Source: Laccaria trichodermophora (taxonomy: Eukaryota > Basidiomycota > Agaricomycetes > Agaricales > Hydnangiaceae). From it: a stretch of 64,000 nt of DNA. The notes below the pieces were generated by a model. The model had not been told where the DNA came from and ran no database searches. It was given only the letters and a program-made list of their open reading frames with translations. The position numbers and the translations under genes were made by a program. Below are positions 45,901-56,459 of the stretch, piece after piece (the stretch's first letter is position 1; each line of letters begins with the position of its first letter). The DNA lies in NCBI GenBank assembly GCA_018417955.1, contig JACTVC010000012.1, positions 434,001-498,000 on the forward strand, written 5' to 3'.

Positions 45901-47140
45901 CTCTATGGCCTTACCAATAAGCAGGCGGCACCCAAACAGATCGCCAAACATTACCGTCGTCGTGAGAAGGCGCGCATAGCTTTTCAACGGAAAGGTTTGC
46001 GAGAGAAAGCCCTTCAACGAGCGGCAAAATCTCCTCCCGGCGATGACATTTCAACACAGCTGACACCCATAAACCCCCCTGGAGACCTCAACCTTCATTA
46101 TATGATCAACCATTCACGTAACCATCCCCTCGACATTGCTACCTTGGCTAGAAAGGGTGCTAACGACCCTGCTTTTCACGTAAGTAGTACAACTTTTGGG
46201 AGATGTCGCTCACTCATCATACACCATGTCCTTCAATAGCACTTCTGGCCCAAACTTCAAGATCATCTATTGGGCCGGCTTCTCGAACGTGAATTTGATG
46301 GTGACACTCACGCTGAATTCACCGATGAAGAACGTAACTCTGTCAGAGTCGTCAACAACAAGATTTACTGTAGCCAAACCTGTCGTGTCAACTACACCAC
46401 ATACGATATACGGCGATCCCAAGACACAATCAATCCTTGTTCACACCCCGATGTTATGGTTCAATCACCAGAAACTGGACCAAACTCGACACCATACTGG
46501 TATGCACGAGTTATTGGTGTGTATCATGCGACGGTGTGGACGACTCATCCTCGGTCAAGAGAACATACAACTCAAGAAATGGATTTTCTTTGGGTACGTT
46601 GGTTTGGTGTAGAACCAGGATACCGATCTGGTTTCAAGTATGCCCGTCTTCCAAAAATTGGCTTTGTTGCTTCGGACGATGAATATGCCTTCACCTTTCT
46701 GGATCCATCTCAGGTCATTCGGGGCGTCCACCTTCTCCCAGCCTTCCATGCAGGTCGAACTTCTGATCTACTCCCCGTTGCTGAATCTGCAGCACGTATT
46801 TTTGACAAGAGTAAGTCTGAGGATTGGGCAAACTTTTATGTTGGAATGTGAGTCAGTCCCCATATGCCCCGTTGTCCTTTTTTGAGAAGTAATCAATAGA
46901 TTTGTCGACCGTGATATGCTGATGCGGCATTTTGGTGGTGGAGTCGGTCATCTGCATAATCCCTCAGGGTCATTGACTGAAGAGGGGGTAGAGGCTGAGG
47001 ATGGCACAGTAGGTGAGATAGAGGATGACTTCGAGCAGAACAGCTTTACGATAGCTGGTGGGAGCGGCAGTGAGGATTCTGATGAGTCCGGTGGATTGCC
47101 ATCCTCAGATGAGTCAGATGATGGCTATGCTTCCCCATGA
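42983..47140 (+). CDS. Plavaka/CMC-type transposase, copy B, intact
   Basis: It starts at the ATG at 42983 (MSYHCGSHCPRNF), a small zinc-finger exon (C...C...H...C), spliced at 43180 to the large exon from 43238. That exon has a proline-rich region, VIAACMVWSDGTHLANFGTA, LWPIYILFGNLSKYIRAQPT and YIPSLPDW. Later exons carry DKGLCPCPRC, MLVVDLLHEVELGIWKALFS, SEMKKLAARDFEDILQ, TAEWHGLAKLRMHT, KWHALGDYVKTIRLFGGTDS, YSTQLGELAHRLVKQLYG, CRVNYTTYDIRRSQD, EMDFLWVRWFGVEPG, VIRGVHLLPAF and FVDRDMLMRHFGGGVGH. The C-terminus is acidic. These blocks match, in order, a large transposase family common in Agaricomycetes that I know as Plavaka (CMC superfamily). Assignment to the exact clade is less sure than transposase itself. 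Confidence 0.82.
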
Positions 47141-47457
47141 CGTCTTCCACGTATTTACGTTGTGCTCTGCTGTATAATTGAACACTCAATTCGCTCTGAT
47201 ATCATGAAGAGCAGCTGCCACAGGTTCACATGAAAATCGGAAGTTGTGATTCACTACGAAGATTTCATTGACATGGTACTGGATCACACTCAAAAATAAT
47301 CTTATTAAGTTCTCAAGATGTCTCACACTAAAACCAAAATCTTGCATGAGCTTGTGATGTCAAAGGAATCTCATTGTTGGATTGCGATGTGATTGTGATG
47401 GATTGTAACATGTTATAATCACCTCGGCAAGTCGTGAGAAATAAAAGGCTCTATGGT

Positions 47458-47478
47458 ATTTTCACCGGTTTGCTGATG
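47458..47478 (-). repeat. Terminal inverted repeat, transposon copy B, right
   Basis: It ends ...CCGGTTTGCTGATG and is followed by CA, the second copy of the 2-bp duplication. Confidence 0.85.
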
Positions 47479-47772
47479 CAATCAGTGTTGAATCACTGCA
47501 TCCGCCACGACAATCATGATCGGATTCATATTACTAGAGGTGAAAACAACTTGCAATGAGATGAAATAAGTCTAATGGCCAGAGGATAGGCAAGGAAAAA
47601 TGAGGCTTTCTATGTGCCATATGCATAGTATCACAACGAGAAAACGGTGAGGTTCGTTTTCATCTCAAAGGCTACATCTGAAAAGTTAAGATTCCCAGGT
47701 CCGACTGCGTGGGGAAGTTCGTAGGCTGGTATCTCCTCGGGATCAGAAATACCAATCAAATTTCGTGGAGGT

Positions 47773-48033
47773 ATGTTCCCTTTCAATACTTTCAGCCTCG
47801 TAGAACCTAAGCCACACGTCATAGTTCATCTGCTGCACAGATTTTTTGTTTTTGACAAAGTTTGTGAACTTGATCTGGTATTCAACTTTCACAAGCTTCT
47901 TATTTCACTCATCCGTAGGCACTATTCTCATCGGCAGGGTCAGGCTTACGCGATATTCCTTGCTGGAGGAATTGAAGAAACAAGAGAAGATTTACTGCTC
48001 TCGCAGTTAGAAGAGCTTGAAAAGCTCGAGTAG
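47773..48033 (+). pseudogene. Possible AP-3 sigma (small adaptin) gene fragment
   Basis: The frame contains KVCELDLVFNFHK and, further on, YAIFLAGGIEETREDLL with EELEKLE at the end. The first piece closely matches the NVCELDLIFNFHK signature of AP-3 complex sigma subunits, and the second resembles the following IAGELQETSKK region. The N-terminal half of the domain is missing and the middle does not match, so this is likely a truncated remnant. It lies about 300 bp from transposon copy B, which may have helped break it. Confidence 0.35.
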
Positions 48034-49259
48034 TGTGACTGGTAGGACACCGTCTATTCTATCCTGTCAAATTTCAACTGGCCACGCTTCGGAAAGTGTT
48101 ATCATCACTGCATAAACCAATTAAACCTTTTCTCTGCCGACATTACATTGGCGTAGAAGCGCATCTGGTCGAAATCAGATCCCTTCGCATTCTTTGTTCA
48201 TCAAACCCGAGAGGTCGGCATCCAAGGACAGCTTGGCCATCCCAAGGTTAGACAATCGAGCGTCTGTCCTTTGTGTCTTCCGATTGCCAAAATGCCAAAA
48301 TGTGTTCTCTAGCAACATTCGGCGTATCCGCTTTGTACTCGTGACGTTATGCTTTAATTTTGGGAGTTATACCGGAGCAGAGTTGGGCGAAGGGCATCGT
48401 GATTCTTTTCTCAGGTAAGATAGTGTGTTACATTCACGAAAGGCCAAGGCCGCTTACTCCAATGACCACTCGTCATTTCCCCACAGGGACGATCGTTGCC
48501 CGCTACACCGTCGATGTCAAGAAGTTCGTTCATTAGGCTCAACCCTCGACTTTCCATAGATATCAATGTGATCTAAGCAGCCATCTCATTCCGGGCCGAA
48601 GTTAGCTACAACGGATTGTATCGGATTATCTGCCCTGGTTGCGACATTGGCAGGTTGCAGTCGACGGAACAAGGAGCACCCATTTTCAGGTCTTCCAACA
48701 CCAACGCTCGGCGCTGAGACGGAATCAACCCTGGGAACGTGCGAACCCTGGGAGGCCGCATGGCAGCCATGTGGGATTCCCCTTTCCTCCCCTACTACGT
48801 GCAACGCATCTCAGAAGATAAAACAGTAAGTTAGTCTAATGTCCTGAAGTATGTCAGTTTACTGATCAACCCGGAGATCTCCTCCTGATCCCTATATTTC
48901 AACTCTCTCGACCTTCAGAAGGGTCAGGGTATTGATTTTAGAGCTGTTTCCTGCTGCGATTGTGCGTCCCTCGTTCGTCCCTTATCGTGAAATTACTATA
49001 AAGCCCACCGTAGTTCATTAGGATCCCGGCGCGTAATTCCCCCACAGTTGCCTTGGCTGCATCCACTCTCTTTCCTAGGCTGAGTGCCTGAGCTAGAAAA
49101 CCATTTTCCCACTCCGTCGCTCAGGCGGAAAATCACGCTCACAAGTTTAAAATTTCTGCAAACTCGGAAACCGCGCGGCGGGTGGGCATTGGTAGGACCT
49201 TCTTATTCTGTTCACATTTTTAATTATGAATTTCTCTCTCAGGCTATGCTCCATCTCAT
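48034..49259. other. Intergenic region
   Basis: About 1.2 kb with short frames on both strands but no recognisable gene, RNA or repeat. The right part should include the promoter of the F-box-like gene. Confidence 0.4.
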
Positions 49260-50508
49260 ATGGACTTGTCAATGGAAGCATATCGCACCGTCGTAAAATA
49301 CGTCGGAAACCGTTCCGATATCGCATCGCTTTGCAGGGTCTCTAAGAGCTTTCGGCATGCTGCTGAACGTGCGCTATACAACACGTTGTATATGAGGAAG
49401 GCACACGAAACGACAGCTTTGTGCGATACCCTCGTAGCTCAACCGCGTCTGTCGTCTCTTGTCGAAGCCCTTACCGTTGTATCAACAGCTGAAGGGCGGA
49501 GCCATGCGAGTGCGGTTGAAGACGAAGGGGATTCGGACGATGATAGCCGACATGAACACGACTATGACGTGGAAGAAGAAAAATGTCCAAACACAGATTG
49601 GACATCCATCGCACACGTCTTGAAGCGAACAATCAATCTACATTACCTTAACATCCATATTAATGACGGCCCCACATCTTCTGCTTGGATCCTTGACGGT
49701 TGCACGTTTCTCCTTCGCAAATTTCATTGCGATTTTGACTGGGACCAGCATCTTGTCAAATTCTTAGACAAACAAAGTGAACTCGAGGATCTCTACATTT
49801 TGGATTTCCAGGATGCCATTGCATCTGAAGTGATGGCTGATTCACCTTTGGGATCGACATCCGTTCCACCTGGCCTTAGCGCCCTTGACGCGAAGGGCAT
49901 TCCTAACCTTTCAAAACTCGAATGCACATTCATTGAAGCAGTTGTTACGATTCTACCCTATCGCCCAGTCACCCACCTTAAAACATGTTTCTCTTGTTCG
50001 GAGATTATCGCCAAGCGCGCTGAGATGAGACTTTTGCTCTCCTGCGTTGCCCTTTCCACGGGTCCGCTACGTTCGCTTGATATTGCCGACGCAACCTATC
50101 AGAAAATTTTTTCTATGGAACTTCTCGAAAACATTGTTAACCTTCATGTCGAGCTGCACTATCTCGGAACCCTAGTTTTGCCCATTGGAGGGCAAGAGGT
50201 ACGTGTCATAATCTGTCCCCCAAGTCATCGCACACTCAGAGGCTTTCCCATGTTTGCAGCGCCTTCGGTTTTATGGCCTCTTGATGCGCTTGCCTGACAC
50301 ACAATGCATTGAAGTCGAGATTTCCGAATGGGACCCTCCCCCTTCTACTCCACCGGCTTTTCGGGCGCTGGCCAACGAAGTACGGCTGTATTGCCCATCC
50401 ATCACATGTGTAGTGTTTGTGCATGACTTTGACAGGACAGTGGTTACTGCGGTCGATGGCATCTGCCAGTTGGGGGGCGATGCCGAAAATTTGTGGAGGG
50501 AGGTGTGA
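49260..50508 (+). CDS. F-box-like / LRR-type protein
   Basis: Two exons, 49260-50198 and 50260-50508 (intron GTACGT...TTGCAG), encode about 395 aa. The N-terminus (MDLSMEAYRTVVKYVGNRSD, SLCRVSKSFRHAAERALYNT) has the helical pattern of a degenerate F-box: a P-less start, then an ...L..V.K.F...A...LY motif. The rest has irregular leucine-rich segments (LEDLYILDFQDA, LRSLDIADA) and an acidic insert (EDEGDSDDDS). Basidiomycete genomes carry many such genes; they usually serve as substrate adaptors of SCF ubiquitin ligases. Here the function is inferred from architecture only. Confidence 0.6.
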
Positions 50509-51638
50509 TACCCACTTCGTCGACGTGCGTTGTCTATGTTCCTTTCTTACCGCCTTCCGCTGTCATTTCTTTTGCTTTTCTTTTGACGCAAATGTCTTTT
50601 GCACGGCTCCATCTGTTCTCGTTCTTCTCTCGTCCCGTTCATTTTGTCTAGTGCTACATAGTGACATCAACTAATTTCCACTTCAGGGCGATTTTTCATA
50701 GACTATCCCTATCGTGATCATCTCTAGCGCTGATCATTCCTTCATCGATTACTTTTAGACTTGAGGCGCCCCTTCCGATGGTGGAACTGCCCTTTCCGAC
50801 AATTGTTATTCCCTTGAGAGCTCCCCCCTCTTCTGTTGTCTTATCACCTTCGTATCGCCCGATGTGCAATTTTACTCGTGCCGCGATCTCCGGCTGGCGC
50901 AGATGATCGATCGTCATAAACGCCATTAGAGCCTAGAGGTGCTTCCTTACTTTTATCAGTTCGTGGCATGCGCTGATGCTTCCCCATCATATTCTCGCGC
51001 ACGGCGTCGATGACGATATTTAAAGCCGATTCAAATGTCTCCGCGCCTTTTAATAGCTTTTAATTTATATAATACCCTGCCGCGAACCGTTCCTACAAGA
51101 GGCGACCCTGCACACTCAGAAGCGAGGGATAAAGACGCACGTAGAGGGCGGCCCTACCTTATCGTTGTGGGAAGCCAGGTCAACGGATTCCCAAATAACG
51201 AATGTGATGGGGTAGGATCCAGAATCCAGCATCAATCACTGAGGGAACCTCATGATTTCGCATAGTTCTTTATGGCGCAATGCGCCTGACGGCGCGTAAA
51301 TTGCAAGGAAATTGTGACCTGCTGATTGACGACGATCCCGGTGATGATCTTAGGACGTGCATCGGGACGCCAAGCTTACCCGTCGAGGTAGAGAAGTGAC
51401 TCTGCCAGGGCTAAGCCGAGGTCTTTAGGTTCGGAAAGGAGGTTCTCTCTTCTCCTGACGTCACCGCCTGCGGGCATGCGCTCATTATTCTCTCATTCCC
51501 TGTGGGGTGACGCCGTCCACCCGCCTATGCGAAACCAGCGGGAAGCTGGTGGTATAAAAGAGGTTCGTCGTGGCTCTGATTTTTTCATTCCCATTCTCTT
51601 CCTACTTTTAAACCACCTACATTCAGATATCGAGCGAC
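50509..51638. other. Intergenic region with the CsbD-gene promoter
   Basis: No gene is supported. The right end contains a TATA box at 51553-51560. Confidence 0.4.
51553..51560 (+). promoter_or_regulatory. TATA box of the CsbD-like gene
   Basis: TATAAAAG lies 79 bp before the ATG at 51639, in the context GGTATAAAAGAGG. A strong TATA box fits a stress-induced gene. Confidence 0.65.
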
Positions 51639-52097
51639 ATGACTGGCGAACCTAAGTAAGCCTTTTCGTCGTCACTCTCCGCCGTCCTGGGACTAACTGT
51701 TATTTCAGCAAGCTCAACGCACAGGCGAACTCTGCGAAAGGCACCGCTGAACAGACCGTATGTCCAGCATTTTATTTCTGTGCGCGACACTCTCAATATT
51801 ACTTTAGATTGGCGATCTCACCGGTTCCACCTCTTGGAAGAGCTCCGGTCAAGAAGATCAAGCCAAGGGGCAAGCCGAGTACAAGGGCGCGCAAGCTAAG
51901 GGTTACGGCGAAGGTACCCTCGACCGCCTCGCTGGCGCCAAGGACTCCATCGTGGGCGCTATTACCGGGGATAAGACCCAACAGACCTCAGGTGCGTTGT
52001 CTTTTCTAATCCTATTTGTAAAAAATATTCTTATACCTGCTTCGTAGGAAACGTCCAGAATGAGAAGGGCAAGGCGCAGCAGGAGTTGAATAAGTAG
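51639..52097 (+). CDS. CsbD-like stress protein (Hmp1 type)
   Basis: Four exons (51639-51655, 51709-51757, 51808-51991, 52048-52097) give about 100 aa: MTGEPNKLNAQANSAKGTAE, then QTIGDLTGSTSWKSSGQEDQ, then AEYKGAQAKGYGEGTLDRLA, GAKDSIVGAITGDKTQQTSG and NVQNEKGKAQQELNK. This matches small fungal CsbD-like proteins, some of which are annotated as binding mismatched or cruciform DNA. The protein is highly charged and Gly/Ala/Gln-rich, likely disordered. Its last exon and 3' flank are repeated in decayed form at 56080-56215. Confidence 0.85.
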
Positions 52098-52562
52098 GCC
52101 TATGTAGCTGGGTTGTTAGATCGGGGGCGTGATTTTTTTGTACTGGGTTGTGAATATTTGTACCATTGTGAAATCAGAGTGATTGTTGAGTTTGCGCTAG
52201 CATATTATGGCAAGATTTCCGTCTGTATGTATGGTGCCTTACAAGTGTCTTCAAATTTGTGTGGAGTCTCGTCCAGCCTGAATAATGGACCAATCTCTGT
52301 TACGTTGTTCTTGATTGGATACTGTTAAGCATTTGCCGGACTTGTGCAATATGTACCGTAGCAACATGCGGGCAGGAAAGTCTCCTGAACAGTGAATGGT
52401 ATGATCTGCAACGGCAAATTTATTCTGCCTGCCAAAATCCAAAATTATTGATCATACAAAGGGTAACGAGTCAACGCGCCTATACCTATTCACATTAGCG
52501 CGTCAAAATTCCAGCATCCAATCAACGACAACTTACTAGAGGCAGGATCATCCCTAAGCGCA
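52098..52562. other. Intergenic region
   Basis: 3' flank of the CsbD-like gene. Its left 100 bp is also found, diverged, at about 56128-56215. No gene is supported. Confidence 0.4.
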
Positions 52563-53245
52563 TTACTCAGAACTTGATCGCGACACGCGTTCCTCAATAA
52601 TCCCTCTGGCAACGGCCACCGCAAGAACAGCAGCGGCCCAATTCTGACAATTAAATTCGCCATCAGGCCAAATCAGGCTCGACAACACCCACATTCCATG
52701 CAATAGCTTCCAATTCGCGTCGTTGCGCAAGCGACAAAGTACCAACCGGAAGTGAGTATCACAAGATCCGCAGTGGTCAACGCGCTGCAGCTAGTCAGTA
52801 GACCGTAATTGATCAGGTATCTTTCGTCTGCGCAGACCCCTAGGTTTTGTTCTAGTTCCAAGCATCTCAAGGCTGGTTGTCGATCTCCACGGTTCTTGGA
52901 CATCGTTTGTCATCGGATAGCCCAATGCCTATCCCGGGGTTGAACGCCCGGCGCGCAATGGACGACGAGGAATATAGGTTTTGCTCTGTCGTCGTCTGGG
53001 AATGCATCTGCTAGATCGACAGGGCGGATTTCGCAGTGGGAGACGGCTCGGTCGATGTGGAGGTTCAAGTTAGATAAGGGAAGAAGAGAAAGATATGGGA
53101 AAGCGGAGAAGCCGGGTGGGTATTTGTATGGTGGTGGGTTTGGAATTGTGCCGTTTGGTTGCGGTAATAAATCTGTACGGGACGTTATGTCAGGTAGAAG
53201 TGTTTGTGTGTAGATGGCGATTGGGAGGGAAGATGGTAGCGACAT
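52563..53245 (-). CDS. Unknown protein, frames broken or spliced
   Basis: It starts at 53245 (MSLPSSLPIAIYTQTLLPDI) and continues with PNPPPYKYPPGFSAFPY, SHCEIRPVDLADAFPDDDRA, KPIFLVVHCAPGVQP and RDRHWAIR. Further down, other frames carry RCLELEQNLGVCADERYLIN, YGLLTSCSALTTADLV, then QRRELEAIAWNVGVVEP and FNCQNWAAAVLAVAVARGII before the stop at 52563. The pieces look like one protein whose frame changes at least twice, through introns I cannot place or through indels. I do not recognise the family. The first 20 codons are duplicated at 56219-56279. Confidence 0.4.
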
Positions 53246-53411
53246 TGTAAAGTTGACAACTTGACTTGCCGACAGTGATGGTTTGAGTTACATGAAAATC
53301 AGTTCTGCAATTTCTTGAGAGGCACGCTATACAAAGAGCAAACCCTGAACAAAAAAGTGATTGAGAAGTTTTACAAATACAAAAAGGCATGCCTAGGACG
53401 CCAATATGGAC

Positions 53412-55450
53412 TTAGTACAAGCCAGCGATATCCGTTCTCACAGGGGCGGTGACCTCCCACTGCAACAGCAGGTTCACTTTGCCCTGCGAAGGCACCGAGC
53501 ACACCCAATAAAACTTCCCATCCTTACCCAAACCCTCCACATCATTCCCAGGTTCATCCGCACCATCCCACTGCACCACAACGCCCGAGCTAACCTTGAC
53601 CGGCGGCGGCACCTTCAGCTCCCCACCGCTCAACGTCTTTGACTCTGAAAACGGCGCTACCAAGGCCGGGCTGACCAGCTTGACGGTGATCAGGGAGTCT
53701 TCCGATACGGGCACCTGATCTATGATTTTGACGTTGTCGACTGCAGTGGATTTTGTGTTGAAGATGGTGATGCGCTGCGAGAAGAGGTAGTTGGTTGTTT
53801 TGGTGTAGAACCCGCTTTGAGAAACCTTCTTCACGCGGGGGTGGTAGGTGATTCGGATGGAGGGGTCGAGGCTGTGAGGAGTTGACGAGTAAGGTGAGGG
53901 ATCAGACGTTGGGGGGGATGCGGAAAACGTACCCCAATGGACAATCGAAACTCTCGTCTGGACTTACGGCTGGTACGTCGGAGCGAGAGATGAAGCTTCC
54001 ATCGACGTATACGCTGGCAGGGCCACTTAGGAGTGTGTATTCAGATGCGTTTTTAATCTTGGCCTGTGGATAGAGTAATCAGAAGAGCAGAAGCTCGAGA
54101 AGATGGAGGCTGACATTAAGATGTGTCTTCGCGTCCACTTTAGGAACAGACACCCAAGACATCGTAGAGTCAAGGCTCAACTGCACGATGGTAACGTTAT
54201 GGGCAACTCCATCACTGGGAACCGTGATGGTCCCGGGGACAGTGAAAGTAGCACTGATATTGCCCTTTGAGGAGACGGCGAGACCCCGATATTGCATTGC
54301 GCTGACACTAAAAGACTCTTCATCTTCGTCTGAAGATGTACTGCGTCGACTCATTGCAGTGCGTCGACTCCTTCGATGGGACATGGCTGAGGAAGGAGCC
54401 AAAGATGCTGAAAGCGGTCCACCTCTACCAAATTTCACTCCTTTCGATCTCACAACTGGTGGATGGTATATTGAAAGGGTCCAAGGAATCAGAGAGGGGA
54501 TGCCTACACCAAACGTCGGGGTGGCTGTTTCCAGAGTTAATGGGATGTCGTTCCAATCCTAAAAGAGTACCTGTCAGCATCAAGCGAAATTTGCATAAAC
54601 GGTGAACATGCCTCTCCGGTGCTCTGGGTGATTGCACCCTTGTATATCAGCGTGATAGGCTTCTCCTTCGTCTGCATGTCAACGCGAATATCATAACCAG
54701 CACTCCACGTTGCACTGTTGACGGCTGAGCAGCGGTTAGCTTAGGGTCAACACCAAAAATAGGAAACGCGTACCGTAGATGAGCGCAATCTCTACCTCAC
54801 CCTCATGGTCGGCAAACACCCCAATCGACGCCTTGAGATTGAGCTTGTTATTCCCAGTCGGACCGTACAGCTTCTTGCGCTCAGCCTCGATGGCCTTGTT
54901 CAAATCAACAAGCTGCTGCTCCAGTTCAGTGACCTGGTCATCAAGCTTTTCGCATGTAGACTCGTAGCTTCCGACGACTTCCCCCAATGCGGTGATGGCG
55001 ACGTGCTCCACGTTGACACTGCCAAGGTAGGTCTCGAGTGAAGCAATAGCCTTCTGAGACCTCTGCAGAGCCTTTTCCGTCTGTTTACGCTTCAGTTCGA
55101 GAGCTTCTAGCTCTGTGGAAGTTGTCGGAATTGGTGGTGGGATGATGGTGGATATAGTGACATCGTGTATTGTCGCAGCACCACGGCCCTCCACCCTATA
55201 TATACGTTGGTATGTCAGAAAGTTGAAATATGTGGGCGCACCTAAACGAATCTTGATCGAGGACATTGGGCAATCCAGAAATGTTAACCTGGTTTTGGCC
55301 CGTATGGACACTGAACGAGAAAAGACGAGTAACCTCCGCCCGTCCAGAGTAAACCGAGACTCCGATGATCTTGCTGTCGTTTGCGGATACGAGCTCAACT
55401 GTGTGAACAGGTTCGAACGTTGGAGGCGCTTCGTGTGTTTCTTGAGTCAT
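53412..55450 (-). CDS. DUF4139/DUF4140-domain protein, paralogue 1
   Basis: I start at the ATG at 55450 (MTQETHEAPPTFEPVHTVEL). A DUF4140-type N-terminal domain has SVYSGRAEVTRLFSFSVHTG and NISGLPNVLDQDSF. A coiled coil follows (ELEALELKRKQTEKALQRSQ; TCEKLDDQVTELEQQLVDLN). The DUF4139 domain has INSATWSAGYDIRVDMQTKE-like residues, TLIYKGAITQSTGE, a TA.PTFGVG region, YRGLAVSSKGNISATFTVPG and HNVTIVQLSLDSTMSWVSVP, and ends QWEVTAPVRTDIAGLY. The intron after STGE uses a GC donor (54611-54610). A TATA box lies 50 bp upstream. Bacterial relatives include MuiA (mucoidy inhibitor A); the fungal role is unknown. No break is seen. Confidence 0.82.
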
Positions 55451-55499
55451 GTTTGTGGTCAAGGGGATTCGATGGCACTATCCCAACTTCCAGTGCACT

Positions 55500-55506
55500 C
55501 TTTATA
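55500..55506 (-). promoter_or_regulatory. TATA box of DUF4139 paralogue 1
   Basis: TATAAAG on the minus strand, 50 bp before the ATG at 55450. The same box stands at nearly the same distance before paralogue 2. Confidence 0.55.
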
Positions 55507-56079
55507 TGATCGTTGTGACGGTCAAGTAACGCTGATGCTGTGTATTGGAGTCAGGATCGAGTCCGATCGACATATCACATATGGTTTGGAGCCGCACAAG
55601 GGCCACCAGAGGAGAAATCCGAACGATCAACGTTCAACCCTGTTCAACCTCGGAGAGGTCGTGTTGACTGATCTCTGGGTCCATCAATATCTTCTTGAAA
55701 TCACCATCGCGTCTCTCATCCAAGTCATCCTCATTCTAGGTAGCTGCAATTGAACTTGGATTTGAGTACACGTAAAGGTGTTCTCACTCACAGGAAGGGC
55801 GGAACAATTCGAATTTGTGTATATGAGATTAAAGTAGTGGGAAAAGGAGCGAAGGATATTTTATGGTACTTGTTGATTGGTAAAGTTGCGGTAAAAAAGA
55901 GCAAATATGCCATGTAACATCCTTACACCTCCCTCAACTCCCCCTCCACCACAAAGATTTCAACGCCAACTTAGCAACGAGAGAAAAGAAAAGATTTACC
56001 CAAGTACTACGTAAAAACTGACCGGCGGGTGGGTTAAAAAACCCTTGAGCATCAGGTTGGTTTTGAAGAAAGGCAGAAA
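55507..56079. other. Intergenic region between the duplicated units
   Basis: Upstream region of DUF4139 paralogue 1 and the left border of the duplicated unit. No gene is supported. Confidence 0.4.
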
Positions 56080-56215
56080 TCGGCTCAAAATGAAAAGGGC
56101 CAAGTTGAGCAGGACTTGAACAAGTAGGTTGCCAAATTGGTGGGATGACTTTTTGGTACTGCATAACGTTGTGAACATTTGTACGAGCGTGAATTCAGAG
56201 TGATTATTGTGACTT
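56080..56215 (+). pseudogene. Remnant of the CsbD-like gene's last exon and 3' flank
   Basis: 56080-56127 reads SAQNEKGQVEQDLNK and stop, against NVQNEKGKAQQELNK and stop in the intact gene. The following TTTTTGGTACTG...GTTGTGAACATTTGTAC stretch matches the 3' flank at 52130-52165. All earlier exons are absent. Confidence 0.75.
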
Positions 56216-56218
56216 ACG

Positions 56219-56279
56219 TTATGTCGGGTAGAAGTGTCTGTGTGTAGATGGCGATTGCGAGGGAAGAGGGTAGCGACAT
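56219..56279 (-). pseudogene. Remnant of the 5' end of the unknown gene at 52563-53245
   Basis: The ATG at 56279 opens MSLPSSLAIAIYTQTLLPDI, nearly identical to the start of the unknown gene, and stops matching right after ATAACG. Confidence 0.75.
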
Positions 56280-56459
56280 TGTAACATTGTCAGACTTGCA
56301 AGTTGCCGGTTTTGAAATGGGTCAAGGTCTGCAAAGTCTAAAGATTTGATAAAAATCAACTCTGCAATTTCTGTAGACACGCTAGGATGGACACGGTCAT
56401 AAGGTAACATATTAGAAGCTTTACAAATACATGCCTAGGAAGGACGACGCCATATGGAC

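Larger units (their letters stand above)
40691..47478. mobile_element. Plavaka/CMC-type DNA transposon, copy B (6,788 bp), apparently autonomous
   Basis: Same element as copy A in the opposite orientation. Ends are CATCAGCAAATCAGGGGAAA at the left and the inverse of CATCAGCAAACCGGTGAAAA at the right. CA flanks both sides (2-bp target duplication). The flanks share nothing with those of copy A. Transposase and DUF6698 genes are both open throughout. Confidence 0.9.

Noticed and set aside
25455..47478. A simple large inverted segmental duplication of host DNA
   Set aside because: Identity starts and stops exactly at CATCAGCAAA inverted repeats, flanks differ, and each copy has its own 2-bp duplication, so transposition explains it better.
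25455..47478. Past inversion of the chitin synthase segment by recombination between the two copies
   Set aside because: Such an inversion would pair TT with CA at each copy. Instead TT/TT and CA/CA are matched, although 2-bp evidence is weak.
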